From contig NC_090612.1 in the NCBI RefSeq assembly GCF_004359215.1, positions 1,068,187 to 1,132,186 on the forward strand: a stretch of 64,000 nt of DNA. Reading direction: 5' to 3'. Positions within the stretch are counted from its first letter, which is position 1; every line of letters starts with the position of its first letter. The position numbers were made by a program, and so were the translations under genes. Source of the stretch: Bremia lactucae (taxonomy: Eukaryota; Oomycota; Peronosporomycetes; Peronosporales; Peronosporaceae). Below, piece after piece: positions 54,382 through 64,000 of this stretch. The notes beneath the pieces are model-generated. The model ran no database searches. It was not told where the DNA came from and saw only the letters and a list, made by a program, of their open reading frames with translations.

Positions 54382-55878
54382 AAATGCAGGAGCGCAGTAG
54401 GGGCGGGGTGTCCTTCTGAAGCGGACTCTGAAGATACCCCTTACTTCAGAGTTGTCGAACAAATGGGTAGCATAGTCCCTGAGGTCTTAAAATCTCGGAC
54501 GTCAAGTACGTGGCCGATATTCTGTCGGCAATTGTATTTTGTGAGAACGAGCGGTTTCTTAGCAGCTCATCGATGGACGAAAGTGTCCTCGATGAAAAAA
54601 ACTCGGATGAAACGCTTTACGTCCCAATACTGGGAGTCTTTGAAGACAAATCCTTTATATAAAGATTTGATCGAATTCAAGGTTGAATTATTTGAGTCAG
54701 TACCGTGCGAGTTGCCTAAGGATAAAGGCACTCGACACAAAATTGACCTGATACCAGGTTCGAAATATTTTATCACGAAGCAGTGGCCAATATCTCGTGA
54801 GAAAGTATTATCGATCGACAAGATCTGTGCCGATCGCTTGACAGCGGGTAATGTGAGGGAGTCAACTTCCCCACATAGCTGTCCGACCTTCTGTGTGCGT
54901 AAGGCAACATGAGGGTTGCAGATTGTGCATGCGCTCAATAAATTGAGCGCTGCAACAGTACCGGCTCAAATGCCGATGCCACAAAAAGACGTAATCATTG
55001 ATGATATGTCAAGAGTACTATTTTTCTTCAACGGATCTGATGGATGAGCTGTATCATTAACAGGATATCCCGTTCACAGCAGTAAGCACCCCAAGCGGTA
55101 TGCTATGGGAGTGGCTAGTCATGCCACAGGGACTTAGTAATGCCCCTGCGACATTTAACAGATGTGTAACCAATTTGTTGAAATCGGTGCGGAATTTCGC
55201 GCCGAGCTATTTTGATGACGTCTTCGTTCATAGCAGAGCCATAAACGGAAATTCAGACGTTGAAGTACATCGTACCCACGTCCGAAAGATTCTTACACTT
55301 ATGGATCAGCATAAGTTGTATGCAAACCTCTAGAAGTGTATATTCGCTGCAAGCGAGATACCACTTCTTGGGTGCATCGTGCGTAAACAAGGTGTATGCC
55401 CTGATCCAGAAAACATCAAGGTGATCACCGACTGACCAGTGCCAGTCGATGAAAAGGGACTTCGAAAGTTTTTAGCGGCGAACTTACATAAGTATTCCTG
55501 CAATTATGCCGAAATGTCAGTACATCTATCTTCTTTGTTGAAGAAAAATGTAAAAGTGGTCATAGATCGCTGATTGTCAGCGTTCCTTCGAGGATATCAA
55601 GCAGAGCTCGATGCAATCGCCAATTCTGGCGATTGCGGACCAAGACAGACAATTTCATGTGGTATGTTACGCCAGCGATTTTGCTATGGGCTGTGCGTTA
55701 ATGCAGTATGACACAGACGGCGCAGAGCGCGTCGTCTGCTATCAGTCGCGCCAGCCTTAACAGCTGAACGCAATTAATCAGTGCACGACAAGGAACTCCT
55801 TGCCATGAAATATGCACAGGCTAATTTAAGGTCTATCTCTTAGGAGATATACCGCTCATTGTTTATACTAACCAAGCG
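54382..55878 (+). pseudogene. Chimeric Ty3/Gypsy pol fragment (family 1 then family 2)
   Basis: 54382-54508 matches family-1 sequence just upstream of its protease (FRVVEQMGSIVPEV, compare element A near 46910). From about 54508 it is family-2 linker and RT: WESLKTNPLYKDLIEFKVEL, GTRHKIDLIPGSKYFITKQW, WEWLVMPQGLSNAPATFN and SYFDDVFVHSRAI with an intact YFDD (about 55204). RNase H begins (HDKELLAMKYA) and is cut at 55878 by a family-3 LTR inside the VYTNQA motif. Several stops. Confidence 0.8.
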
Positions 55879-56235
55879 TGTAACGGGGCTAGAACGTTTC
55901 GTCACTAGCTTAAACGAACGCTTGAGGAAGCATTCAGCCTAAGTAATAGTAACCAAGTACAAATCAATTTAAATAAAATTTACCAAAAAAAAATAATTGC
56001 ACTAAGTACGACCATATTCCCGCTATTCAGGAACCACTTATTTTTAGGTAATTCATCATTTGTCCATATTGGGTCTTCTGGTCCCATAATCAACCAAAAA
56101 TATTTGTTACGCTGTGCCCGCTATCCAGCCACAGCACCTGCCTACAACTGTAATTGTTTTTACAAATTCTGTAATATGGCCCATTTCATCACCCCTTTCT
56201 CAAAATAGCACTCACCAACCGTGTGGCCCATTACA
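55879..56235 (-). mobile_element. Ty3/Gypsy family-3 LTR (3' LTR)
   Basis: On + it starts TGTAACGGGGCTAG and ends GGCCCATTACA, followed by TCACCCCTTTCTC, the complement of a polypurine tract. The terminal 45-50 bp with the tract occurs twice (about 56176-56222 and 56223-56269), so the true end could be either copy (a shorter LTR ending at 56187). Confidence 0.75.
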
Positions 56236-56379
56236 TCACCCCTTTCTCAAAACAGCACTCACTAACCGTGAGTGCTCGATTGTCGAAACTTTGACATTCA
56301 CAACTGAAGCCACGATGACGGAGCACACGACTCACAACTTCAGAGTACTCGGGCTATCAACGGGAGTGCGAATATCCAC

Positions 56380-57650
56380 GTGATGGACCAACAACTACTC
56401 CCTAGGGCGCTGTACGACTTGTCCGGAGCTCACACTCCGGACTCGCTTGCAACGATGATGACTACTTTCGGCGTTTGCGCGGTTTGTGCGGAAAGAGTCT
56501 TGATAACGTTGCGTACGACGCTTTGCAAAGTTCATGGTGCGCCTTCATTTGGCGTTGGTACCGGATGATCGAGGATGGAAGAAACTTCCGCAATGGCTTA
56601 CCAATCGAAAGGAATCTCGCTCTGATCACTCAATCGGCGCATTACGCGAAAAAGTATGCGAGAACGCTTGGAATGAGGACCGAATTTGCTATTTTCACGT
56701 CAATGAGGGGTGTCGCTATTGAGGCTTGGTGCCACGTCCATCTCGCGATGAATGGCAAAGACACCTCGCTGAGCATCCACTCAGCGAATGCAAGCAAGCC
56801 TGGACCGGGAAGTACGAGCGCAGTATTTACGAACGGCGGACTGCGATTATTCGTGGTAAGCCTCAATGGCGTCACCCCTCTCGGCAGCGGAGTCAATCTC
56901 TGCTGACTGCCGAGCGCAGGGCTGTGACACACTCGTCTAGCCATCCTGATGCGCGCTACTCGTCGCGGTCCCGTTCTCGTTGTCGTGGTGATAAACGTTC
57001 ACCACGACGCTCTCGTTCTCACCATCGTTCTCATTCTCACCACCAAGAATCACGACACAGTTCCTTGCCGTCTTATCGTTCTCGCTCACGACGAGAGCAT
57101 CTCTGGTCGCATTGGGGTAGCTCGACTTCATGGACACATATGACCGAACAACGTCGCGAAGAAGCACGGAACGCGGCTCCCACAAATCCTGCTCGGGTTG
57201 GATCTCAAGCCGGCGTAATCGATACTTGCGCGCGATTGGAATCGCGCGCCTCCCGTGACGACGGTGCTGCTTCGCGGAGAGGGTCCTCGTGACCCACAAT
57301 ACGATCCACAATCAGAGAACCTGACCTTTCGAATCCACAAGCGGTGGTGGGTCCTCGCGATGATAACGCTGGCGTCCCGGTTGCCGAGGACGATATTGAT
57401 GAGGCTGTGCACAAGCTACCGACGCTCAGCTAGCAGCTGAGAATGCTCTCGAGCGTGCTGCACAGGCGGAAAGACCGCAAGTGAGATCCGGCAGTCAAAC
57501 CGCGAACTGCTCGAACGGATGAGGAGCCTGGAGCGCCAGGTTCTCGGTCATGTGCAGACGAAAACGCAGCCGCGTCCAATGTCATCGGCGCGTCAAGCAA
57601 GGCGGGAAGGGGGGTCAACCTACGAGCCCCTGATTCCGGTGTCTTTTAGC
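56380..57650 (+). pseudogene. Family-3 Gypsy antisense ORF
   Basis: Plus strand, opposite to pol. MMDQQLLPRALYDLSGAHTP from 56380; a shift near 56475 leads to ALQSSWCAFIWRWYRMIEDG (about 56520-56580), comparable with the AWSAFIRN core of family 2; then PSRDEWQRHLAEHPLSECKQ, and an Arg/Ser/His-rich domain (RSRSRCRGDKRSPRRSRSHH, 56970-57100) open to 57292. After further shifts, LAAENALERAAQAERPQ and ELLERMRSLERQVLGHV (about 57440-57560) predict coiled coil. It overlaps the chromodomain region antisense. No known family. Confidence 0.5.
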
Positions 57651-59420
57651 CGCCCGACGAAGAACGTCGGGTGAAGCCGCAACGATGAGGGAATGTCCAG
57701 CGTGTAGGCATCGGATTGCCTTAAGAACCTAGAATGGACCGATTAAGCGTGACGCGAGTTCTCTCGCGCCTAGGTTGGTAACTGCTGAATCCATTAAGCC
57801 TTCTGTCGATAATAATACACGATCACCTTTCTGGAACTTATACATGTTTTTCTACCATGTTTATCTGCAGTATCTTTCTGTTTATCCACTGCAGACTGAA
57901 GTGCATCACGTACAAACCGGGTGATGGCTTAACGCTGGAGAAAAAAACTCCGACCCAGCCATGTCATCAAGTGGTCGCCCAACTTAATCGGCGCGTAGTT
58001 GGCAGTAGGTGAACGCGTACCTGAAGACGGGTCAATAAGCGTCTGCGAAGCCATCGAGATAACGGGGATGCCACGCGATGTGGGGTCAAAACAGCAGACT
58101 TCGCCTTGGATCGGGTGACTATATTTGCGCTCAAATTACCGTGGGCTGCACTCGATCGTTGTTTGTCACCTCATCCTAACCCAGACTGGAGCAACGAGGC
58201 GTCGTGAAGCGACCCACGGCAAGAAGGCTAGAAAGCCGAGGGTGTCGAACCGAGTTCACAAAAAATGTTGTCAGTCCTGTTGACGCGTGTACAGCATTGT
58301 TGAGTGCGAACTCAAGAAGTGGTAAAAATGCACAACTCGTGAAGGAAGTAGCGCAACTTGAAGAACATCTTCAAGGACTCAATTTACTCGCTCGGTTTGC
58401 CGATCCGTTTCCGGATGGGCCGATATTGACATCTGCAGCTTCGTCCCAAGAAGATCGAACAGTGACGTCCAAAATGTGGATGTGAATCTGGGATCACGGT
58501 GCGACACAATATTATCCGGCTAGCCGTGATGGCGAAATAAACGTCAATGAAGTGCACCGCGGTCTCTGCCGCGGTGATCATAGCGGGAACAGACTACAGC
58601 TGTGTCATCTTGCTGAATCTCTCGACAAATAGCAGGACAACCGTTCGATCTTGACTATCGGCGCAAGCCCGAAGATAAAGTCTATCGAAACTTTCGCCAA
58701 GCTTCAATTGCTATCGGCAATGGTCCTAGGGAGCCTGCGATGATGGAGCTGGTTTCACCCGTTGGCAGATTTCGCATGTACGAATCCAGTTGTGTACCCA
58801 CTTGTTTATGTAGGGCCAGAAGAAGTTGCGATTCACAGCCGCGAAAGTCTTTTCGCGACCTAAGTGACCACCAAGTGGAGCATCGTGATACTCGTGAAGA
58901 AATTAAGCACGCAAATCCGAGTCGTTGGCGACGACTGTACGAGAAGCATTGAAGTGATCAATGCTGTACAGATCCAGTCACCGTTTAAGCTGTACCGCTG
59001 AATTCGATCACGCTTGGTTCGTGACAGAACTCCCAGTGCAACATCACTGGGAGCGCGTAGATAAGCGGTAACATCCGCGTAATCAGGATCGTTGTCGTAA
59101 GCGGCGACTATTTCGACTATTTCGTCAAACAAGCATAGCTCGGGTGTGACCCGATTTCAACTCAGCGACACACACATCGCACATCTTTCTTCAGCGTCGT
59201 CGGCGTCAGTCACCTGGCGACTCAGCGCAGTCCGAGGAACGTAGTCGGGACGTCGTGATAAAGCATCAGCAGGGATATTGGTCTTGCCCGGTTTGTAATG
59301 CACAACGAAGTTGTTCTCGGAAAAGAAGGACAACCACCGTGTCATCCGTTGGGATAAGTGCGAAGTCTTCATCGCTGTGCGCAGCGATGCGAAGTCAATA
59401 TACAAAGCAAAGGCGCGTCC
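56937..59420 (-). pseudogene. Family-3 pol remnant (RNase H, integrase, chromodomain)
   Basis: RNase H block 59405-59157 (YIDFASLRTAMKTSHLSQRM, NFVVHYKPGKTNIPADALSR). Integrase is recognisable only in pieces (EFALNNAVHA-type region near 58300 and the zinc region near 58800). A decayed chromodomain end reads DLWEPRSVLLRDVVRSY near 57190-57140. Many frameshifts and stops. Confidence 0.7.
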
Positions 59421-59455
59421 CCAAGCAGGTGAAGACGGAACTTGATGAGTACGTA

Positions 59456-61323
59456 TGACCAGGTGGTGACCCTACTAGTGGATTCGACTGCATCACAGAT
59501 TTTTGTAAGATTCGCGGCTTTAAGAAAGAGACCGGCGATGTTTGAGTCGCTTTGCCTGGATGGCAAGCGAGAAGAGGAGACCGTTCGTTTAGCGAACGGC
59601 GCGCTCGTTAAGTCTGAGGGAGTTCAGGTAGAACCCGCCTTCAGCTTTAGTGACTTCTCTAGTGCTAGGTTGGAGAGTCCGTATGACCTCATCCTAGGCA
59701 TGCCGTAGTTGCAAAACACCAACAATGGATAGACTGTCGTACACGCACATTTGCAAACTCCACGTAGGACACCGGAAAGGATGTGCTCCTGCGAGAGGCG
59801 TATGCAACTGATGTCGTGTCGAACACAGTTGAGGATGCGTTGACGGGATGTCAAACGTCACCAATTCCTAACCAGCTCGTGGAGACTGGGGTAGTGAAAA
59901 GGACGATGAGAAGTAGTCATGCGTCCGAATGTCCTGCACAGAGCCAACAGTAGACGGCGAGCTGACAGGAAATCAAGCGTCGCATAAACCGGCACAGTGC
60001 CTAGAGCCTGGTGCGGTTGGAAGGGGTACGTTGCCATGAGAGCGACGGCACCCGCTTCCCAGTTAAAGGTCGTGGTGACTCGAAGAACGAGTACCCAACA
60101 GATTAGGACGATCAAAGGCACGTCTAAACGAGTGACATTTGGATGAGTCTCTAATTGAGAGGACGGGCAATCGAACGAGGTGTTCCAATGGACGAGAGCG
60201 TCCTAGAAACGGACAAAAAGAAACGATTCGCTGCTCAAGACTGTGAAGCCTTTTAGAAACACTCCGTCCGTTGAGGTTCTGTGATAACATCGCGATGTGT
60301 TCCGAGAAAAGGTACCGAGCCGCCTACCAGCAGATAGGGGATCGGGCACGAGAAAGACCTCGAACCTGGCACCAAGTATTGTGAGACCAGGCAATGGCCG
60401 TTGCCGAAATAACAAGTCGTTTATATCGATGAGTTCTTCGACAAGCGAGCCAAGGCGGGACATGTGCGTGAGAGCAAATCGCCTCACTGCAGCCCGACTT
60501 TTGTGTGCGTAAAGCCACAGGTGGATGGCGCGTAAACATGCTTACAATAAGCTGAACACGGCGAACATGCCGGCGCAAATGCCAATCGTGCGAAAAGATG
60601 TCTTGTTGAACTCCGTAGGGAAAGTCAACTAACTTTTCCGCGGTAGATTTGAAGGGTGGCTTCTATCAGGTACTCATGAGAGAGTCCGATGTAGCCAAAA
60701 CGGCAGTAAGCGCCCCAAACGGTATGCTTTGGGAGTGGCTTGTGATGCCCCAAGGTTTGAAAAACGCACCAGCGACATTCAACCGAGTGGTGGCTCACGT
60801 GATGCGTCAGCACCGTGCCTACGTGCCCCATTACTTTGACGATGTATTCGTGCATAGTAGGGCTGAGGACGGGCTAACCGCAATAGAGTCGCACAAGCGT
60901 CATTAACACGCTGTGTTGCAGACTATGAAGGACGCCCAATTGTACGTCAACTTGCAAAAGTGCGTCATAAGGATCCCTGAGATACCTGTGCTAGGCTGCA
61001 TTGTTGGTACACATGGTATACGAGCAGACCCAAGCAAGGTAAAAATTTGAAAAGGAATGCCGATCCTACGGCATGTGAAGGATTGCGCCAATTCCTAGGG
61101 CTCGCTAATTACTTGCATAAATATAGCAAGAATTATGCTGAGCAAACTAAGCCATTACCTGACCTCCTTGAACAAGGACGCAGAATGGGTTTGGTTAAAA
61201 GAACAATATGATGCGTTCACATCAGTGAAACAATCTCTTGGAGAGGCACCGGTCTAGGCATTTTTTTTTGCCAGACGCGATAAGGCCTTTAGCGTTGTCT
61301 GCGATGCAAGTAATTTTGCAATA
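59456..61323 (+). pseudogene. Family-1 Ty3/Gypsy pol fragment, plus strand (protease to RNase H)
   Basis: Protease: LLVDSTASQIFVRF (the DSG/A motif altered to DST) and SPYDLILGMP (59450-59708). RT: WEWLVMPQGLKNAPATFNRV and VPHYFDDVFVHSRAEDG with intact YFDD (about 60833). RNase H starts (FSVVCDASNFAI) and is cut at 61323 by a family-2 LTR. Same family as element A but opposite strand; many stops. Confidence 0.85.
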
Positions 61324-61758
61324 CATGAAATTAACACTTAAAGGTTGTTAATTAATATATTATCTAAAAGGTAGATAATATTTGGAGGATATTACTTTAT
61401 ATAGTAATGTTATGAATTCTTATCCATAAATAGGAATAGACCATTATATCTCTTTATTTCGCAGACTAATCAGCTGTAGAGGTAATCAAAGAGAGAGTTA
61501 CAGATAAGATAAAGATAAGAATTCAATTACATGTTTAGTATTAGATTATAATTAAGTTAGCATTTACAAGATAGAAAGAGAAACACTTAACAATATTAAT
61601 ACAGTTTTCATTTAACCCTCTTTAAGCTAGTTACCTTAAAGAGAAGTCTTCCTCTGCACGTACTAGTGTACGTGAAATAACGTAAGGCACCACTCGCAAC
61701 TGAAGCAGTGCGAAGTGGACTTGTACTGAAACAGTACAAGTCGTAGTGCCCCGCTACA
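61324..61758 (+). mobile_element. Ty3/Gypsy family-2 LTR (5' LTR, first ~20 bp missing)
   Basis: Begins at CATGAAATTAACAC, i.e. about 20 bp inside the LTR as seen in other copies, and ends GCCCCGCTACA at 61758, followed by two bases and the primer-binding site. The missing start and direct join to family-1 sequence point to a recombination or deletion junction, not a clean insertion. Confidence 0.85.
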
Positions 61759-61760
61759 CC

Positions 61761-61778
61761 TGGTAGCACTTTGTAGTC
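61761..61778 (+). promoter_or_regulatory. Primer-binding site of the family-2 element
   Basis: TGGTAGCACTTTGTAGTC two bases after the LTR; the first 11 bases are identical to the family-1 site at 48286. Confidence 0.65.
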
Positions 61779-61808
61779 CGTCCAAGGGCCGCATTTTCCA
61801 CATCTAAC

Positions 61809-62760
61809 ATGGACATGTTAGATGATAGTGGAAATACGCATCACGTTTCCCGTGAAAGCTACTCCTTTTTAAGTGATATAGAAAAGAGTGCGGTCGAACG
61901 CATGAGTTCGACCGTAGGAAACGATGCAATCTTGGAAATGCTGTCCAATTTGGACAGAGATGCCCTACATTCAACCATCGCCAAGTTCATACAACATGAA
62001 CTTGACGAGATGAAGGAAAAAGTAGCCTTGCTGAAAAACAAGGCTCTCAACAGGCAGAACTGTTGAGGTTACAACAGCTACAGCCCCCTATACCTGGGAT
62101 GACGCACACGCGTCGTCCGGAAACCTTAAAGATTGACATCTCTAGGTATAGGGGAGTCAGAGAAGACTCCCTCTTAAAATGGTTCGTCGAGTTGGACGAT
62201 GGTCACATCGTCGACGAGCAAATGCAAGTCGTATTCGCTCAATCAAATTTGGCAGGTCGTGCCAAAATTTGGGCACTAGGCCTTAAGTTGCGCGACCCAT
62301 ATGTCTTTGGGTCGCTAGAGGCTTTTAAAGCCCGGCTCAAACAGACGTTTGAACCGCCTAGGGATGAGTTCAAAGCTCGATCAGAGCTTCTGAAGCTCAA
62401 GCATGACAAGCGTGATGTTCACGCTTATACCCAGCACATACGACTCTAAGCGAGTTGTATCAAACAACCCCGTTCATGAACAACGTTACTTACGGTGTTC
62501 ATGCAAGGTCTTACGGATGGTCCCGTAAGAACCCACCTGTTCCGCTTGGAACTGGATACGCTTGAAGAAGCTATATCCGTTGCGAAACGGGAGGACTTTA
62601 GCTTGAGACAGGCTCAAGCTAATTCGTCATCGTATCGTCCTCCAAGATGACACGGGCTGGGAGGTGTAGAACCTATGGACCTCTCTTATGTCAAAAGCGA
62701 GAGACCTTGCTTATCGAACAATAAGCGATTGCAGAAATGCAATCGCTCTTAAAATTTAGG
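61809..62760 (+). pseudogene. Family-2 gag
   Basis: ATG at 61809 (MDMLDDSGNTHHVSRESYSF) opens a coiled-coil N-terminus (HELDEMKEKVALLKNK). A one-base shift in the A5 run near 62034 leads to QQAELLRLQQLQPPIPG and the gag core: ISRYRGVREDSLLKWFVEL, AGRAKIWALGLKL, FKARLKQTFEPPRDEFKARS, open to 62449. A further shift gives DGPVRTHLFRLELDTLEEAI. The CCHC knuckle near 62735 is broken: second and third Cys positions are Ser and Gln and a stop lies between. Not functional as it stands. Confidence 0.85.
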
Positions 62761-62879
62761 ACACTACGCTCATGAGCAAAGTGCTCCACGCCCAGTACCG
62801 AGAAATACTGAACGTAATTATGGACCGAAATTTAAAAAGGGCAACGGTCGCGGGTCCGACGTTGTTGCGAAATCGCGAC

Positions 62880-64000
62880 AGCGACGCGGACCGCCAAAAA
62901 ACGGTCGGGGTCAGTAGGGGCGCAACGCCCTACTGATCCAGCAACCTCAAGAGAATTGGCAAATCTCTTGACTAAAGTTGCTCAAGACACACAATCATTA
63001 TGTGTCTCTGCACCTGGTGATGAGGTATCCCTCATCACCTTGAAGTTGAAAGTGACAAATGATTTGTCACTTAGAGCCCTAGTCTACTGCGCAGCGTCGT
63101 ATAACTTTATTTGTCGCCAGTATCTAGAGGTTCGTTGACTCAAACATGTTGAGCGCGATATCCCTCCATCAAGGATGACGGTGCGTCTAGCGACAGTATC
63201 TAGTGAAGTTGCTTGAGTATCCCCGTCGGAAGACTCTTGGGAGTACGAGATTCTTTTTCATCAAGATTGCATTTAAGCCGCTGACGTTTATGAGGGCCGC
63301 GCTCAGGTCAACTTGCGTCAATCGACGCTTTAATCACTAGAGGTGGGAACAGATGGATCCTCAGCCTCAAGGAGGCTTGGACTCAGGCGCATCGATAACA
63401 GTAATGAAACGCGTAGTGAACTTTCACTACACGTCAAAAGATTTACAGTACGATGATGATTTAATCGTACTGGATTTGGATGACAAATTTGATGTCATGC
63501 TAGGTCTACCTTGGCTCAGAAAATATGAGCCAAGGATCAGCTGGCAGCATCGAACCGTAAAGATGCCTGCCACTTGTTCATCAGATGGCCATCTGATGAA
63601 CGTCTTGGAGCGTCCACAAGCGTGTGGATGTACTACGAGTGAGTGCGATGGCCTCACTTGTGGTACGGTCGTTAGTACAACTGCACAAGATCACAGTGTG
63701 ATTACCAATCACAATGTGGAGTCAGCTGCCGGCGGCTGTGTTAATGCACAGGCAGCGCCGAAGGTCCACCACTCGAAAAGGTCGAGTGGATTGAGACATG
63801 AATGTACGCTTAGTGGGCGACATTCAAGGAGTATACCGGTTGCCCAGAAAGGACAACACGATGATCCAAGGTCGAGTAGAGAGTCGACCGTAGTGGACCC
63901 GACTGTGATAGCGCAATCACACTCGGAAGACGTTGAGGGAAGAGGTCCCCACGTATTTGAGGAGAAATCCCCTCAAATGGTAGAAGTTACTAGACTTCTA
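62880..64000 (+). pseudogene. Family-2 protease and start of pol (runs off window)
   Basis: The frame 62940-63138 reaches LRALVYCAASYNFICRQYLE, where the family has DCGAS; the catalytic Asp is Tyr. After a stop a second frame is open from about 63400 to the window end: FDVMLGLPWLRKYEPRISWQ (the conserved second half of the protease), then an acidic, low-complexity linker (SHSEDVEGRGPHVFEEKSPQ) that matches the minus-strand copy 2 at 39738-39600. RT would follow outside the window. Confidence 0.8.

Larger units (their letters stand above)
56236..59455 (-). mobile_element. Family-3 Ty3/Gypsy element, 5'-truncated
   Basis: Minus-strand body: antisense ORF region 56380-57650 (+), decayed chromodomain and integrase (about 56940-58850), RNase H (59405-59157), ending at about 59455 where a plus-strand family-1 fragment starts. 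Confidence 0.75.

Overview
This is eukaryotic nuclear DNA, most probably from a filamentous oomycete (Peronosporales: Phytophthora or a downy mildew). The inference rests on long intronless genes, short introns (94 and 64 bp) in the one split gene, close gene spacing next to retroelement-choked DNA, and several Ty3/Gypsy families. No species is claimed. Three assembly gaps (N) are present, two of them at repeat borders.

Layout. (1) 1-10068: a tandem array of a ~358 bp unit. Each unit carries, on the minus strand, a tRNA-Ala(AGC)-like gene followed one base later by a tRNA-His(GTG)-like gene. Nineteen His copies are visible. The array is interrupted by a Gypsy fragment (3112-4010) and the 3' half of a Copia element (about 4020-6332) whose LTR holds a tRNA-derived SINE-like sequence. 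(2) 10078-10531: Gypsy LTR (family 1). (3) 11243-24714: the host gene island, with a CHD-type chromatin remodeler (+), an AMMECR1-domain gene (+, three exons, apparent 1-nt frameshift) and a kinesin-4 motor gene (-). AMMECR1 and kinesin converge with 197 bp between them. A scrambled family-2 Gypsy 3' end, itself interrupted by a piece of the tRNA array, lies between the remodeler and AMMECR1. (4) 25028-26340: a decayed pogo/Tigger-like DDD transposase. (5) 26375-64000: an almost continuous bed of nested, truncated and chimeric Ty3/Gypsy elements of at least four LTR families, plus a 794 bp MITE inserted in a family-4 LTR.

The most interesting signals are: (a) three Gypsy families each carry an extra open reading frame on the strand opposite to pol, between the integrase chromodomain and the 3' LTR, with a similar plan (acidic/Ser-rich start, Trp-containing core, C-terminal coiled coil partly antisense to the chromodomain); (b) the dicistronic Ala-His tRNA cassette array, and a cassette piece found inside a retrotransposon 7 kb away; (c) family-1 elements joined head to tail through a shared LTR; (d) a MITE insertion proven by an empty-site homologue elsewhere in the window.

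Only three ordinary host genes are well supported. Everything else is mobile, tRNA-derived or unrecognised.
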